Assembly (NCBI RefSeq): GCF_019973375.1
Contig: NZ_BPTV01000001.1
Coordinates: forward strand, 434,001 to 498,000
DNA: 64,000 bases
Origin: Prevotella lacticifex
Lineage (GTDB): Bacteria > Bacteroidota > Bacteroidia > Bacteroidales > Bacteroidaceae
Direction of reading: 5' to 3'
Of this stretch, positions 1 through 8,197 are shown piece by piece. Positions within the stretch are counted from its first letter, which is position 1. Each line of letters begins with the position of its first letter. Under the pieces are notes generated by a model. It saw only the letters and a list, made by a program, of their open reading frames with translations. It ran no database searches and had not been told where the DNA came from. The translations under genes and the position numbers were made by a program.

Positions 1-1000
1 CCGTTCGTCCGCTACGGTGGGTGTAGCTCTCTATGTCGTCGGGCAGTCCGTAGTTGATGACATGAGTGAGGTCGTCGACGTCGAGACCGCGGGCTGCCAC
101 GTCGGTAGCCACGAGGAGCTGCGTCAGGTGGCTGCGGAACTTCTGCATCGTGAGGTCGCGCTGCTGCTGCGAGAGGTCGCCGTGGAGTGCCTCGGCATTG
201 TAGCCGTCGTGGATGAGCTTGTCGGCAATCTCCTGGGTCTCCCTCTTTGTGCGGCAGAAGATGATGCCGTAGATTTTCGGGTAGAAGTCGACTATGCGCT
301 TCAGGGCGAGATACTTGTCCTTGGCGTTGACGAGATAGTATATGTGGTTCACGTGTTCGGCACCCTCGTTGCGCGATCCCACCACAATCTCCTTATAGTC
401 ATGGAGATAGCCTTTGGCCACCGTCTCTATCTGCTTGCTCATCGTTGCCGAGAAGAGCAGTGTGTTGTGGTCGTCGGGCACGCCGGAGAGAATTTCCGTT
501 ATCGAGTCCTGGAATCCCATGTTCAGCATCTCGTCGGCCTCGTCGAGCACCACGTTGTGCACGTTCTCGAGCTTGGCCTTGCCGCGCTTCATTAGGTCGA
601 TGAGTCGTCCCGGTGTGGCTGCGATGATCTGCGCGCCGTGGCGCAGCGACCGTATCTGCTCCTCGATGCTGGCGCCGCCGTACACTGCCGCGATGTGCAT
701 GTGGGGAATATACTTCGAGAACTCATTCAGGTCGTCGCAAATCTGCAGGCACAGCTCGCGCGTAGGGCTCAGGACAATGGCCTGAGTCTCACGGCTCGAT
801 GTGTCGATGCGCTGAAGGAGTGGAATGCCGAAGGCGGCTGTCTTTCCCGTTCCTGTCTGCGCCAAGGCTATGACGTCGTTGCGATTGCCCAGGAGATAGG
901 GGATTACTTCTTCTTGTACTGGCATTGGCTGTTCGAAGCCAAGCTCTTCAATGGCCTTTCTGATTGGCTCAGAAACACCTAATTCTTCAAATGTCTTCAC
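1..1000 (-). CDS. DEAD-box RNA helicase, 5' part (runs off the left edge)
   Basis: ATP-dependent RNA helicase of the DEAD-box family, probably acting in ribosome assembly or RNA decay. About 333 N-terminal residues are present. The reverse strand reads a Q-motif region near residues 10-25 (GFEQPMPVQEEVIP), motif I AQTGTGKT near residue 47, VLDEADEML near residue 150 and motif III SAT near residue 182. The C-terminal helicase domain continues beyond base 1. The start is taken as GTG at 1000, because it gives the usual family beginning (KTFEELGV) and no ATG lies upstream in frame near it. A TAnnTTTG promoter lies about 110 nt upstream. Long open frames on the plus strand here are shadows. Which DEAD-box paralogue this is cannot be decided from the N-terminal half. 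Confidence 0.9.
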   Translation of the reverse strand, partial: MKTFEELGVSEPIRKAIEELGFEQPMPVQEEVIPYLLGNRNDVIALAQTGTGKTAAFGIPLLQRIDTSSRETQAIVLSPTRELCLQICDDLNEFSKYIPHMHIAAVYGGASIEEQIRSLRHGAQIIAATPGRLIDLMKRGKAKLENVHNVVLDEADEMLNMGFQDSITEILSGVPDDHNTLLFSATMSKQIETVAKGYLHDYKEIVVGSRNEGAEHVNHIYYLVNAKDKYLALKRIVDFYPKIYGIIFCRTKRETQEIADKLIHDGYNAEALHGDLSQQQRDLTMQKFRSHLTQLLVATDVAARGLDVDDLTHVINYGLPDDIESYTHRSGRT

Positions 1001-1110
1001 TTGTTAAATGGTTTATTATCCTAAAAACAAAGGGACATAAACCACCAACACCCGTCTGACACAACCCTCTCATAACTCATTGTAGGGTGGTTCGTCCCCA
1101 AAATTGCGTG

Positions 1111-1118
1111 CAAAGGTA
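1111..1118 (-). promoter_or_regulatory. Bacteroidota-type -7 promoter element for the DEAD-box helicase
   Basis: The reverse strand reads TACCTTTG, an exact match to the TAnnTTTG -7 consensus, and gives a 5' leader of roughly 100 nt. Long leaders are common for helicase genes of this kind. The transcription start is inferred. Confidence 0.5.
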
Positions 1119-1399
1119 CTGCAAATGAGCGACATAGCCAAAGAAAGTTCGAACTTTGTGAGAACTTTCTTTTGGATATGTCCGAATGCAGCGTACCTTA
1201 TCCAAAGGTCAAATATGATTGCGGATGGTCATAAGAGCCACTATTGCAAGGGGGAAAATTAATGCGCTAACATAAGGAAAATCGCAGAAAAACAGAAGAG
1301 AATTTTGGGACATCAAATTGAAAGTTCTATTTCAGGACAGTACTTCTGAATCACCGGTTTGACTATTGTAAAATTGCGATAAATCTTTACACAAAAATA

Positions 1400-1525
1400 A
1401 AACCTACCGTTTCGGCTTGCGAAACGGTAGGTTTTAGGCTCTGAAACGGCCCGTTTTGGCTTGCGAAACGGGCTGTTTTGCAACGCAATTTGGCATCTTT
1501 TGTAATGCACTGTCAATCAGTGCGT
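1400..1525. repeat. Dispersed palindromic repeat, copy 1
   Basis: Adjacent perfect or near-perfect palindromes are built on CGAAACGGnCCGTTTCG-like units. The first pairs AAACCTACCGTTTCG with its complement across a 5-nt GCTTG loop (1400-1434). The second lies at about 1443-1481. They are followed by TTTTGTAATGCACTGTCAAT at about 1495-1520. The same unit and a similar flank recur near 31.2 kb and 49.9 kb. The rest of the 1001-1548 gap holds no convincing gene; the 67-codon reverse frame across this repeat is repeat-derived. Confidence 0.75.
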
Positions 1526-1548
1526 TGCAAGGGTACTATCAAATTGTG

Positions 1549-3480
1549 TCAATGTTCAAATTTCTTTACATCAAACTTCTTTGTCTGTAATGCTCTCATG
1601 GCATTGAGGACACACAGAATCATGACGCCAACGTCGCCGAAGACAGCCAATGCCATTGCCAGTGAACCAAGCAGTCCTGTGGCGGCGAGGATGAGGATGG
1701 CCACCTTCACGGCTATGGCGAACCAGGCGTTCTCGCGGGCTATGCGTATCGTGCGGCGCGCTATCTTGATTGCACGGACAATCTTCAACGGCCGGTCGTT
1801 CATTATCACCACGTCGGCAGCCTCGATAGCCGCATCGCTACCGACACCGCCCATAGCTATTCCGATGTCGGCACGGGCTAAGACCGGTGCGTCGTTGATG
1901 CCGTCGCCGACAAAAGCGAGAGTTCTTCCCTTGGTCTTCGTCTTCAGCAATTCCTCGACGTATCTGACCTTATCGGCCGGAAGAAGCTCGGAGTGGTACT
2001 CGTCGATGCCAATCTTACGGGCCGTGTCGGCAGCTATAACCTCGCGGTCGCCGGTGAGCATCACCGTCTTGTCGACACCGAGAGCCTTCAAGTCTCTTAT
2101 GGTCTTGGGCGCATCGTCCTTTATCTGGTCGGCAATGACGATATGACCGGCATAGACTCCGTCGACGGCTACGTGGACAACGGTGCCAATAAAACCACGG
2201 CATCGCGGACACTCGCTGATGGTTATTCCGAGCGACTTCATCATCTTCTCATTGCCCACCGATACCTTCCGGCCGTTGACGTAGCCCTCGACACCGTTGC
2301 CCGCAATCTCGTGCACGTTCTCTACACGGCAATCGTCATGCCAGTCACGCTTGACGTTGCGCAGCGCCGAGGCTATGGGGTGGTTGGAGTATTGCTCCAC
2401 ATGGGCCACAAGGTGGAGCAGGTCGCCGAATGAATACTTCTCCGAATGGACATCCTCAACGACAAAAAGGCCACGTGTCAGGGTGCCGGTCTTGTCGAAA
2501 ACCATCGTGCTCACCTTCGCCAACACATCCATATAGTTGCCGCCCTTGACGAGAACACCTATGCGGCTGGCTCCGCCGATACCGGCGAAGAATGTCAGTG
2601 GAACGGAGATTACGAGCGCACACGGACAGCTGACGACGAGGAATGTCAGCGCACGGTATATCCACTGCGCCCATCCGCCACCGGCAATCAGTGGTGGGAC
2701 GACGGCCAACGCAATGGCGGCGAAGACTACCACCGGCGTGTAGATGTGGGCGAACTTGCGGATGAAGGTCTCGCTCTTCGACTTGTTCTTGCTCGATTCC
2801 TCGACAAGACTGATAATCTTCGATGCCGTTGACTCGCCGAAAGTCTTCTCGACTCTAATCTTCAGCACTCCGTTTGTGCTGACGCAACCCGATGTCACGG
2901 TGTCGCCCTTATGCACAGAGCGCGGCATGCTCTCGCCGGTCAGCGCTGTCGTGTCGAGACTCGCGTCGCCGTCGGTGACCGTTCCGTCGAGAGGTATCTT
3001 CTCACCGGGGCGAACGACGATGGTTTCGCCTATTTTGATGTCTTTAGGGTCGACGCTGATCTCCTCGGCCTTAGTGTTGCCGGAGGGACAGCGGAGCACC
3101 GTTGCCCTGTCGGGACGGATGTCCATGAGGTGGGATATCGACCGGCGGCTGTTGTCCTCGGCATAGTCCTCGAAGACTTCGCCAATCTGGAAGAACAGCA
3201 TTACGAATACGGCCTCGGGAAACTGGGCCTCGGCACCGGGCACAAAACCTATCAGCATGGCGCCGATAGTGGCTACGGACATGAGGAAATCCTCGTTGAA
3301 CGGGTCCTTGGCCTCTATGCCCTCCCACGCCTCGCCGAGCACATCGTAGCTGATAAGCAGGTAGGGAATGAGAAAGATGGCAAACGATGCCCATACCGAC
3401 AGGCCCAGATTGCTGGTCGTCAGCCATGCAGCCAAGAGGAGAACGGCTGTGACGATGATTCTAATAACTTTCTTGTTCAT
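1549..3480 (-). CDS. Heavy-metal translocating P1B-type ATPase (CPx type)
   Basis: Inner-membrane ATP-driven exporter of a soft metal, most likely Zn/Cd/Pb by the CPC motif. About 643 aa from the ATG at 3480 (MNKKVIRI); a TTG 21 nt upstream is less likely. Visible landmarks, numbered from that ATG: TGES actuator motif near 180, membrane motif SCPCALVIS near 286, phosphorylation motif DKTGTLT near 328, HP motif SNHPIA, and GDGINDAPVLARADIG near 527. There is no N-terminal HMA (GMxCxxC) domain. A CPRC pair sits in the nucleotide-binding loop near 421, which is unusual. It appears monocistronic, with its own TAnnTTTG promoter. Substrate specificity is inferred. Confidence 0.93.
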   Translation of the reverse strand: MNKKVIRIIVTAVLLLAAWLTTSNLGLSVWASFAIFLIPYLLISYDVLGEAWEGIEAKDPFNEDFLMSVATIGAMLIGFVPGAEAQFPEAVFVMLFFQIGEVFEDYAEDNSRRSISHLMDIRPDRATVLRCPSGNTKAEEISVDPKDIKIGETIVVRPGEKIPLDGTVTDGDASLDTTALTGESMPRSVHKGDTVTSGCVSTNGVLKIRVEKTFGESTASKIISLVEESSKNKSKSETFIRKFAHIYTPVVVFAAIALAVVPPLIAGGGWAQWIYRALTFLVVSCPCALVISVPLTFFAGIGGASRIGVLVKGGNYMDVLAKVSTMVFDKTGTLTRGLFVVEDVHSEKYSFGDLLHLVAHVEQYSNHPIASALRNVKRDWHDDCRVENVHEIAGNGVEGYVNGRKVSVGNEKMMKSLGITISECPRCRGFIGTVVHVAVDGVYAGHIVIADQIKDDAPKTIRDLKALGVDKTVMLTGDREVIAADTARKIGIDEYHSELLPADKVRYVEELLKTKTKGRTLAFVGDGINDAPVLARADIGIAMGGVGSDAAIEAADVVIMNDRPLKIVRAIKIARRTIRIARENAWFAIAVKVAILILAATGLLGSLAMALAVFGDVGVMILCVLNAMRALQTKKFDVKKFEH

Positions 3481-3557
3481 GACTTTGCAGTTTATATCCA
3501 ATACTTTTTTAACTTATTAATTCCGTTTCGGGCACCACTCTGGTGCCTTTCTGTGTG

Positions 3558-3565
3558 CAAAGGTA
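3558..3565 (-). promoter_or_regulatory. Promoter element for the metal ATPase gene
   Basis: The reverse strand reads TACCTTTG, matching TAnnTTTG, about 75 nt before the ATG at 3480. This spacing supports the ATG start. Confidence 0.5.
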
Positions 3566-3605
3566 TGAATAAGTTTGTGCAAGCGGGTTGCAAAGAGCAT
3601 CGTCG

Positions 3606-3649
3606 GGAAAAGAAAAATCCTGCAAGCGGCTCGTGCTGCTTGCAGGATT
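3606..3649 (-). terminator. Rho-independent terminator after the pectin esterase gene
   Basis: A 12-bp perfect stem (AATCCTGCAAGC at 3616-3627 with its complement at 3638-3649) is followed, in the reverse-strand direction, by a T-rich run (TTTTTCTTTT). It lies about 20 nt past the stop codon at 3671. Confidence 0.8.
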
Positions 3650-3670
3650 CAACGGTAATGATGGTATGTG

Positions 3671-6600
3671 TTATCTGACAACTACTTTCCTTACGGTACC
3701 GTCGGCATACCTTATTATATTAATGCCCGGTACGGTCTTCATGATTCGTTTGCCGTCGATGGTATATATCCCGACCACCGTTCCGGCCTTGTCGGTATCC
3801 GCGATGTTGTCGATACCGTCGGCTACGCTCACCTTTGCCTTTGCACTCAGACCACCAAACTCGTTGGCTGCCTGCACACTGTAGGTGCCTTTGGCGGTGG
3901 TGGTGAACTGCGTGTCGGTGGTGAAACCGGCGATTTCATCGTCTTTTGTGACCACATAGCAGATGGCGTAAGGTATAGCCTCCCAACTGATGACGGCTCC
4001 GCTGACGGTCGGCAGAGGTGCGTCGCAAGGCTCGCAGGTCATCTCCGGATTCCATGCATCGTCGCCTCCGCATACGTTCTTCACCGTGTACTGAGCGGCT
4101 TCCTCGGCGGTGAGCACTGCCGTGGTGCTGTTGCCGCGGATGGTATCGGTGGTGTTGCCGGCGCCATCCTTAACGGTATAGTAGTAGTCGGTGCGGCGAT
4201 GAGAGAGGTCGACGGGATTGCCGTCGCCGTCCATGGTGTTGTATTCGGCCCACAGAGCGGGTATGCCGCCCATCGTCGGGTACCATCCCGTTGCCGGAAT
4301 AGTTACCTCTGCCTTGGTGTTTATGAACACTGTCTTAGGCGCGTTGTGCCAAGGACGGCCGAGCCATACGCTCGTTTCCGACGGAACACCGGGTGCGGTG
4401 ATGACGTTGTTGAGGAAGACGTAGCCCCACTTTGTGCCCTGAGGATGGTTCGGAGCCACGATGTAACCGCCGTTTTTGCGCACAATGTTGATGGTGTCGT
4501 TGGTAATCATGATGTCGCCCTGACCATAGAAGAAGTCGACGGCACCCTCAATCCAGCTGTTGGTGATGAAAGCGCGGTGGTTTATGCCGCCACCGGTGTA
4601 CCAGGTGTCCTGATATGAGCGGAGCTTAATGTTGTTCATAATCAGCTTGTCACCGTTGGAGCATAGGGCAAGAGCCTGAGGTCCGGCGTTCTGCTCGACG
4701 CCATAGCTGTTCTGAAGGTCCACACCCTCGATGTAGTTGTTGTCCGACTCGATGTCGAGAGTAGCTCCGTCGCTGATGCCATACGACTTGTCGCCACCCG
4801 ACAAGCGGCTGTCGGCAATCGTCACGAGGTTCTTGTCCTGACCAATAATATGTATGTATGGCTTGCTCGAAGGTATCGTCACGTGTCCGGTGTACTTGCC
4901 TTTCTTGACGAATATCAGCCATGGGGCGGTGCGTCCTTCCGGTGCTGCGGCGATGGCTTCCTGGAGAGTCTTGTAGTCGCCGGTTCCGTCGGCAGCGACG
5001 ACAGCGTCGTAGAGACGGGCTGCGGGCTGCGTGCGCTCCATTGTCGTGAACGTTATCGACGTGCCGCCAAAGGCGTTGCCGTTGCGGTCGGTGATGGCTC
5101 CGGAGGGCAGTACGAAGGTGTAAGCGGTGGCATATTTCAGTCCGCTGTACTTATAGACTACTGTCTTGCCGCTGACGATGGGCTGGAGGGCCTCGCCGTC
5201 GAGGGTGGCGTCGCCGTTGCCAGCTTTCACTTTCTCGTCGAAGGTGAGAACGATGGAACCGTTGGCGCTGACACCTGTGGCTGCGTTTTCGGGATTCGAG
5301 CTGACGAGTGTCGGTGGAATCGTATCATTTGCAATGTCGCTCTCGCCGAGAACATAGATCTCAGCTATCGACAGACCGTCTTTGTCGGAGGTTGCTCCGA
5401 TGAGTGGCGATGAATAGTCGGGCATCCATCTGACGTACACCTTGTCGCGGTTGCTGAACGAGTCGGGGAGTGCAATGTCCTGATTGCCGGCCCAGCCGCG
5501 GTCGGGGAGGGTGAATGTGCCTACGGTCTCGTAGTGCTTGCCGTCGACGGAAGCCTGCTCGTAGTAGGTGGTATAGGAGTTGTAATCGTTGCCGAGGTCG
5601 TTGCTCACGACGATATTGTGCAGGCCGCGGGTCGAGAAGCTTATCTCGAAGTAGAGCTTGTCGGTCAGCGGGCGCCAGATGCGGGCAGCATACTTGCCGT
5701 GCTCCTGTCCGTTGCCGGCTCCGCGACTGAGCCATGAGGTTGTATTTCCGATGGAATCGCGCAAACTGAGAAGTCCTGCGTTCTCGCTGTCGCTCTTGTA
5801 GTCGGCGGCGCGCTCGCTCTTAGGCTCGTCGTCGTAGAGGTCCCAGCCCACGATGTAATCGGCAGGACTGAAGGTTGCTGTGACGTTTTTATCGGCGTCC
5901 ATCGTAATGGTGCGCTCGGCGTTGGTGCTGTTGTCGTCCCATCCGGTGAACGTCATAATCTTGTTGTTCAGGGCTGTGAGCTTCACCTGAGTGCCGGTCT
6001 CATACTGGTGGGTATTGCCGTCGAGGTGGCCTTCGGGCTCCACCTTCACGAGGTTCTTGCGGGCTCCGCCAGTGAGATTGACGTTGAGATTGTAGACGGT
6101 GGCTTTCTCGTAGACTGCCTTCACCGTCATGTCGTGGTCGATATTGAACGTGAACGGGTTGCGCTCAGATACATAGTTGCCCTCGGGGTCCTCCCATCCA
6201 ATGAAGTGATAGCTGAAATTCTCGGTAGTGGAGAGGGTAATCTCTGTGCCTTCGTCGAAGACAGAGCCCTCCGGACTGACCGTAATCGTTCCGGCCTCAG
6301 GCGTTTCGCTGCTGACGTTGAGTTTGTATGACTTCACGTCGACGGCCTTTCCTGAGAAGTTGCCGGTGAGGACGACGTCGCGGAATCCGTACTGCTTTGA
6401 TGATGCGAGCCCCTTGATGTACACCTTGACGGTCACGGGATCACCGGTTGACAGCAGATTGGCGATGTCGAAACTATAGTCGCTGTAGTGGCCGCCGCTC
6501 TTGGCGTTGTTGCGGTTCGGAGTGATGTTTTCGGCCAAAGTCACCTTATTGTCGCCGACTGCGGCTACGATATCCATGTTTCCGCCGTCGGTACCGAAGC

Positions 6601-8074
6601 GTGCGGCCTTCATCGTGAACTTTGTCGGGACAAAGGTGAGGCCCTTCTTCGGAACGATGGTGTAGGTAATGGCGTTGGCATCGTCGTCGGCTGCTGCCGT
6701 GGCGGTGGGCTGGACGCGGTAGAACGACATTCCGTCAATGTTCTGCGGTGCTGCCACTTTGAGGTCGCTGCCGATGGTCATCGAGGCCACTGAGGCGAGA
6801 CCGGGTACCGACATGTCGCCGCTCATTGAGCTCTCAGTGCCGTTGTCGAGGGGCCATGAGGTGGTGACACCGTCCTGGGCTTCTCCCGGGGTAATCTTTA
6901 CCACCTTGCCGCTGACGGGTATCGTGATTGTGGTACTGCCCTGGCTTACAGTCACCTGGCCGTTGATGTCGGCATCGTCGCTGACGATGTCGGCCTTGAC
7001 ATAGAACGATGAGACAACCATTCCGGCATCGTAGTGAATCGTTGCCGTACTGCCCCATGTGTTCTGGTCGGCCGAAACGTCAAGACCTTTGGTGGCGGTG
7101 ATGGTGATATCGCCGCTCTCCGGACTGAGCTCGAAACCCTTGATGATGGCCTGCTTGGTGAGAGTCTGACCCTTATAGCCTGTTCCAAAGTCGATGGAAT
7201 CGGGCAAAACGGCCAATTCAGTGTTCAGGTTGACGTTGTCGGCGAGGATTCCCTGCTCCTTCATCTTCTGCGCACACATTCGTGCTACGACCGTAGCTCC
7301 GGTCTCGTTGAGGTGGGTAGAGCCGTTGCCGTCGAAGAAAAGGGTGTTCGTCTGGGTGTCGCCATATTTCTCATAGAGTTCCTTTGTGGCGGTGGTGAGG
7401 TCGATAAACGGCACATTCATCGAGTCGGCCACGAGTTTCATCTGGTAGGAATAGTCCATCGTGTGGTCCGTCTCGGGAATACTCTGGTTCGTAACGACAC
7501 CGTTGGCGGTGAGTTTCGAGAAGTTGTCGCCAAGGTCGTGGCGGCCGTTACGGCGGATTGTTGAGCCGGTGAAGTACTTGCGGCAGATAGGACTGACGAG
7601 AACGGGATTGCAGCCGGCCTCGCGGGTCTCGTTAACATACTTAATAAGGTACTGCTTGTAGTTGCCCGTAGGCACCGTGCCGCGGTTGTCGGTCTTTTCG
7701 GCCAGGGCCGTCTGACCCGTCCTGGTGTAGTAGGCTTTAAGCGAATCGCCGTCCATGCCCTGGTTCTTCTCGTCGTTATGTGCGAACTGAATGAGGACAT
7801 AGTCGCCGGCACTCATCTGGCTTTTCACGCTCTGCCAGTACTGGCTGCCTTGATAGAAACTACGGGTGGAGGCTCCTCCCTTTCCCCGGTTGTTGACAGT
7901 AATTCCGTTCAGGAACTGCTGCAGGTACATTCCCCATCCCCGCGTGACGGTCGAATTGGGGTCGTACTGTGCCATTGTCGAGTCGCCGATGGTGTGCACC
8001 TTTATCGCTTGCGCCGTGGCAAGGCCGATAATGAGCATGACCGCCAGCAATGACAGACATAGGTTCTTTCTCAT
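3671..8074 (-). CDS. Secreted multidomain pectin esterase: SGNH acetylesterase fused to pectin methylesterase
   Basis: A 1,467-aa exported enzyme for pectin breakdown. Order: signal peptide 1-23 (ending ATAQA); SGNH/GDSL esterase about 24-285, with GDST block I, NRGKGGAST, FAHND and the catalytic DGNGSTHLN Asp-His block, resembling rhamnogalacturonan acetylesterases (CE12); beta-sandwich linkers; two bacterial repeat modules (one reads GTITVSPEGSVFDEGTEITL); a discoidin-like or galactose-binding-like region; a Big_5-type Ig module (PPTLVSSNPENAATGVS); a pectinesterase beta-helix (CE8) about 1020-1360, with SYQDTWY, AVDFFYGQGD and WLGRPWH; a C-terminal type IX sorting-like tail (YTIDGKRI...PGINIIRYADG). 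It should remove acetyl and methyl esters from pectin outside the cell or at its surface. The probable regulator gene lies just upstream on the same strand. Confidence 0.9.
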   Translation of the reverse strand: MRKNLCLSLLAVMLIIGLATAQAIKVHTIGDSTMAQYDPNSTVTRGWGMYLQQFLNGITVNNRGKGGASTRSFYQGSQYWQSVKSQMSAGDYVLIQFAHNDEKNQGMDGDSLKAYYTRTGQTALAEKTDNRGTVPTGNYKQYLIKYVNETREAGCNPVLVSPICRKYFTGSTIRRNGRHDLGDNFSKLTANGVVTNQSIPETDHTMDYSYQMKLVADSMNVPFIDLTTATKELYEKYGDTQTNTLFFDGNGSTHLNETGATVVARMCAQKMKEQGILADNVNLNTELAVLPDSIDFGTGYKGQTLTKQAIIKGFELSPESGDITITATKGLDVSADQNTWGSTATIHYDAGMVVSSFYVKADIVSDDADINGQVTVSQGSTTITIPVSGKVVKITPGEAQDGVTTSWPLDNGTESSMSGDMSVPGLASVASMTIGSDLKVAAPQNIDGMSFYRVQPTATAAADDDANAITYTIVPKKGLTFVPTKFTMKAARFGTDGGNMDIVAAVGDNKVTLAENITPNRNNAKSGGHYSDYSFDIANLLSTGDPVTVKVYIKGLASSKQYGFRDVVLTGNFSGKAVDVKSYKLNVSSETPEAGTITVSPEGSVFDEGTEITLSTTENFSYHFIGWEDPEGNYVSERNPFTFNIDHDMTVKAVYEKATVYNLNVNLTGGARKNLVKVEPEGHLDGNTHQYETGTQVKLTALNNKIMTFTGWDDNSTNAERTITMDADKNVTATFSPADYIVGWDLYDDEPKSERAADYKSDSENAGLLSLRDSIGNTTSWLSRGAGNGQEHGKYAARIWRPLTDKLYFEISFSTRGLHNIVVSNDLGNDYNSYTTYYEQASVDGKHYETVGTFTLPDRGWAGNQDIALPDSFSNRDKVYVRWMPDYSSPLIGATSDKDGLSIAEIYVLGESDIANDTIPPTLVSSNPENAATGVSANGSIVLTFDEKVKAGNGDATLDGEALQPIVSGKTVVYKYSGLKYATAYTFVLPSGAITDRNGNAFGGTSITFTTMERTQPAARLYDAVVAADGTGDYKTLQEAIAAAPEGRTAPWLIFVKKGKYTGHVTIPSSKPYIHIIGQDKNLVTIADSRLSGGDKSYGISDGATLDIESDNNYIEGVDLQNSYGVEQNAGPQALALCSNGDKLIMNNIKLRSYQDTWYTGGGINHRAFITNSWIEGAVDFFYGQGDIMITNDTINIVRKNGGYIVAPNHPQGTKWGYVFLNNVITAPGVPSETSVWLGRPWHNAPKTVFINTKAEVTIPATGWYPTMGGIPALWAEYNTMDGDGNPVDLSHRRTDYYYTVKDGAGNTTDTIRGNSTTAVLTAEEAAQYTVKNVCGGDDAWNPEMTCEPCDAPLPTVSGAVISWEAIPYAICYVVTKDDEIAGFTTDTQFTTTAKGTYSVQAANEFGGLSAKAKVSVADGIDNIADTDKAGTVVGIYTIDGKRIMKTVPGINIIRYADGTVRKVVVR

Positions 8075-8125
8075 GTTGTTTTAAAATAGTTTTTAGTTGG
8101 TTTTGTAATTGAAAATCTTTGGTTG

Positions 8126-8133
8126 CAAAGGTA
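8126..8133 (-). promoter_or_regulatory. Promoter element for the pectin esterase gene
   Basis: The reverse strand reads TACCTTTG about 50 nt before the ATG at 8074, so the esterase can be transcribed separately from the regulator gene that ends at 8198. Confidence 0.5.
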
Positions 8134-8197
8134 CGGTCATTACGCCATAATGACGGGGCGAAAAAGAACCAAAAAGGGTGCAAAAACAAGTCAACGG

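Noticed and set aside
17..982. Open frames of 100-190 codons on the plus strand at the left edge
   Set aside because: They are antisense shadows of the DEAD-box helicase, whose motifs read clearly on the reverse strand.
1313..1516. 67-codon reverse frame
   Set aside because: It lies over the dispersed palindromic repeat and has no protein-like features.
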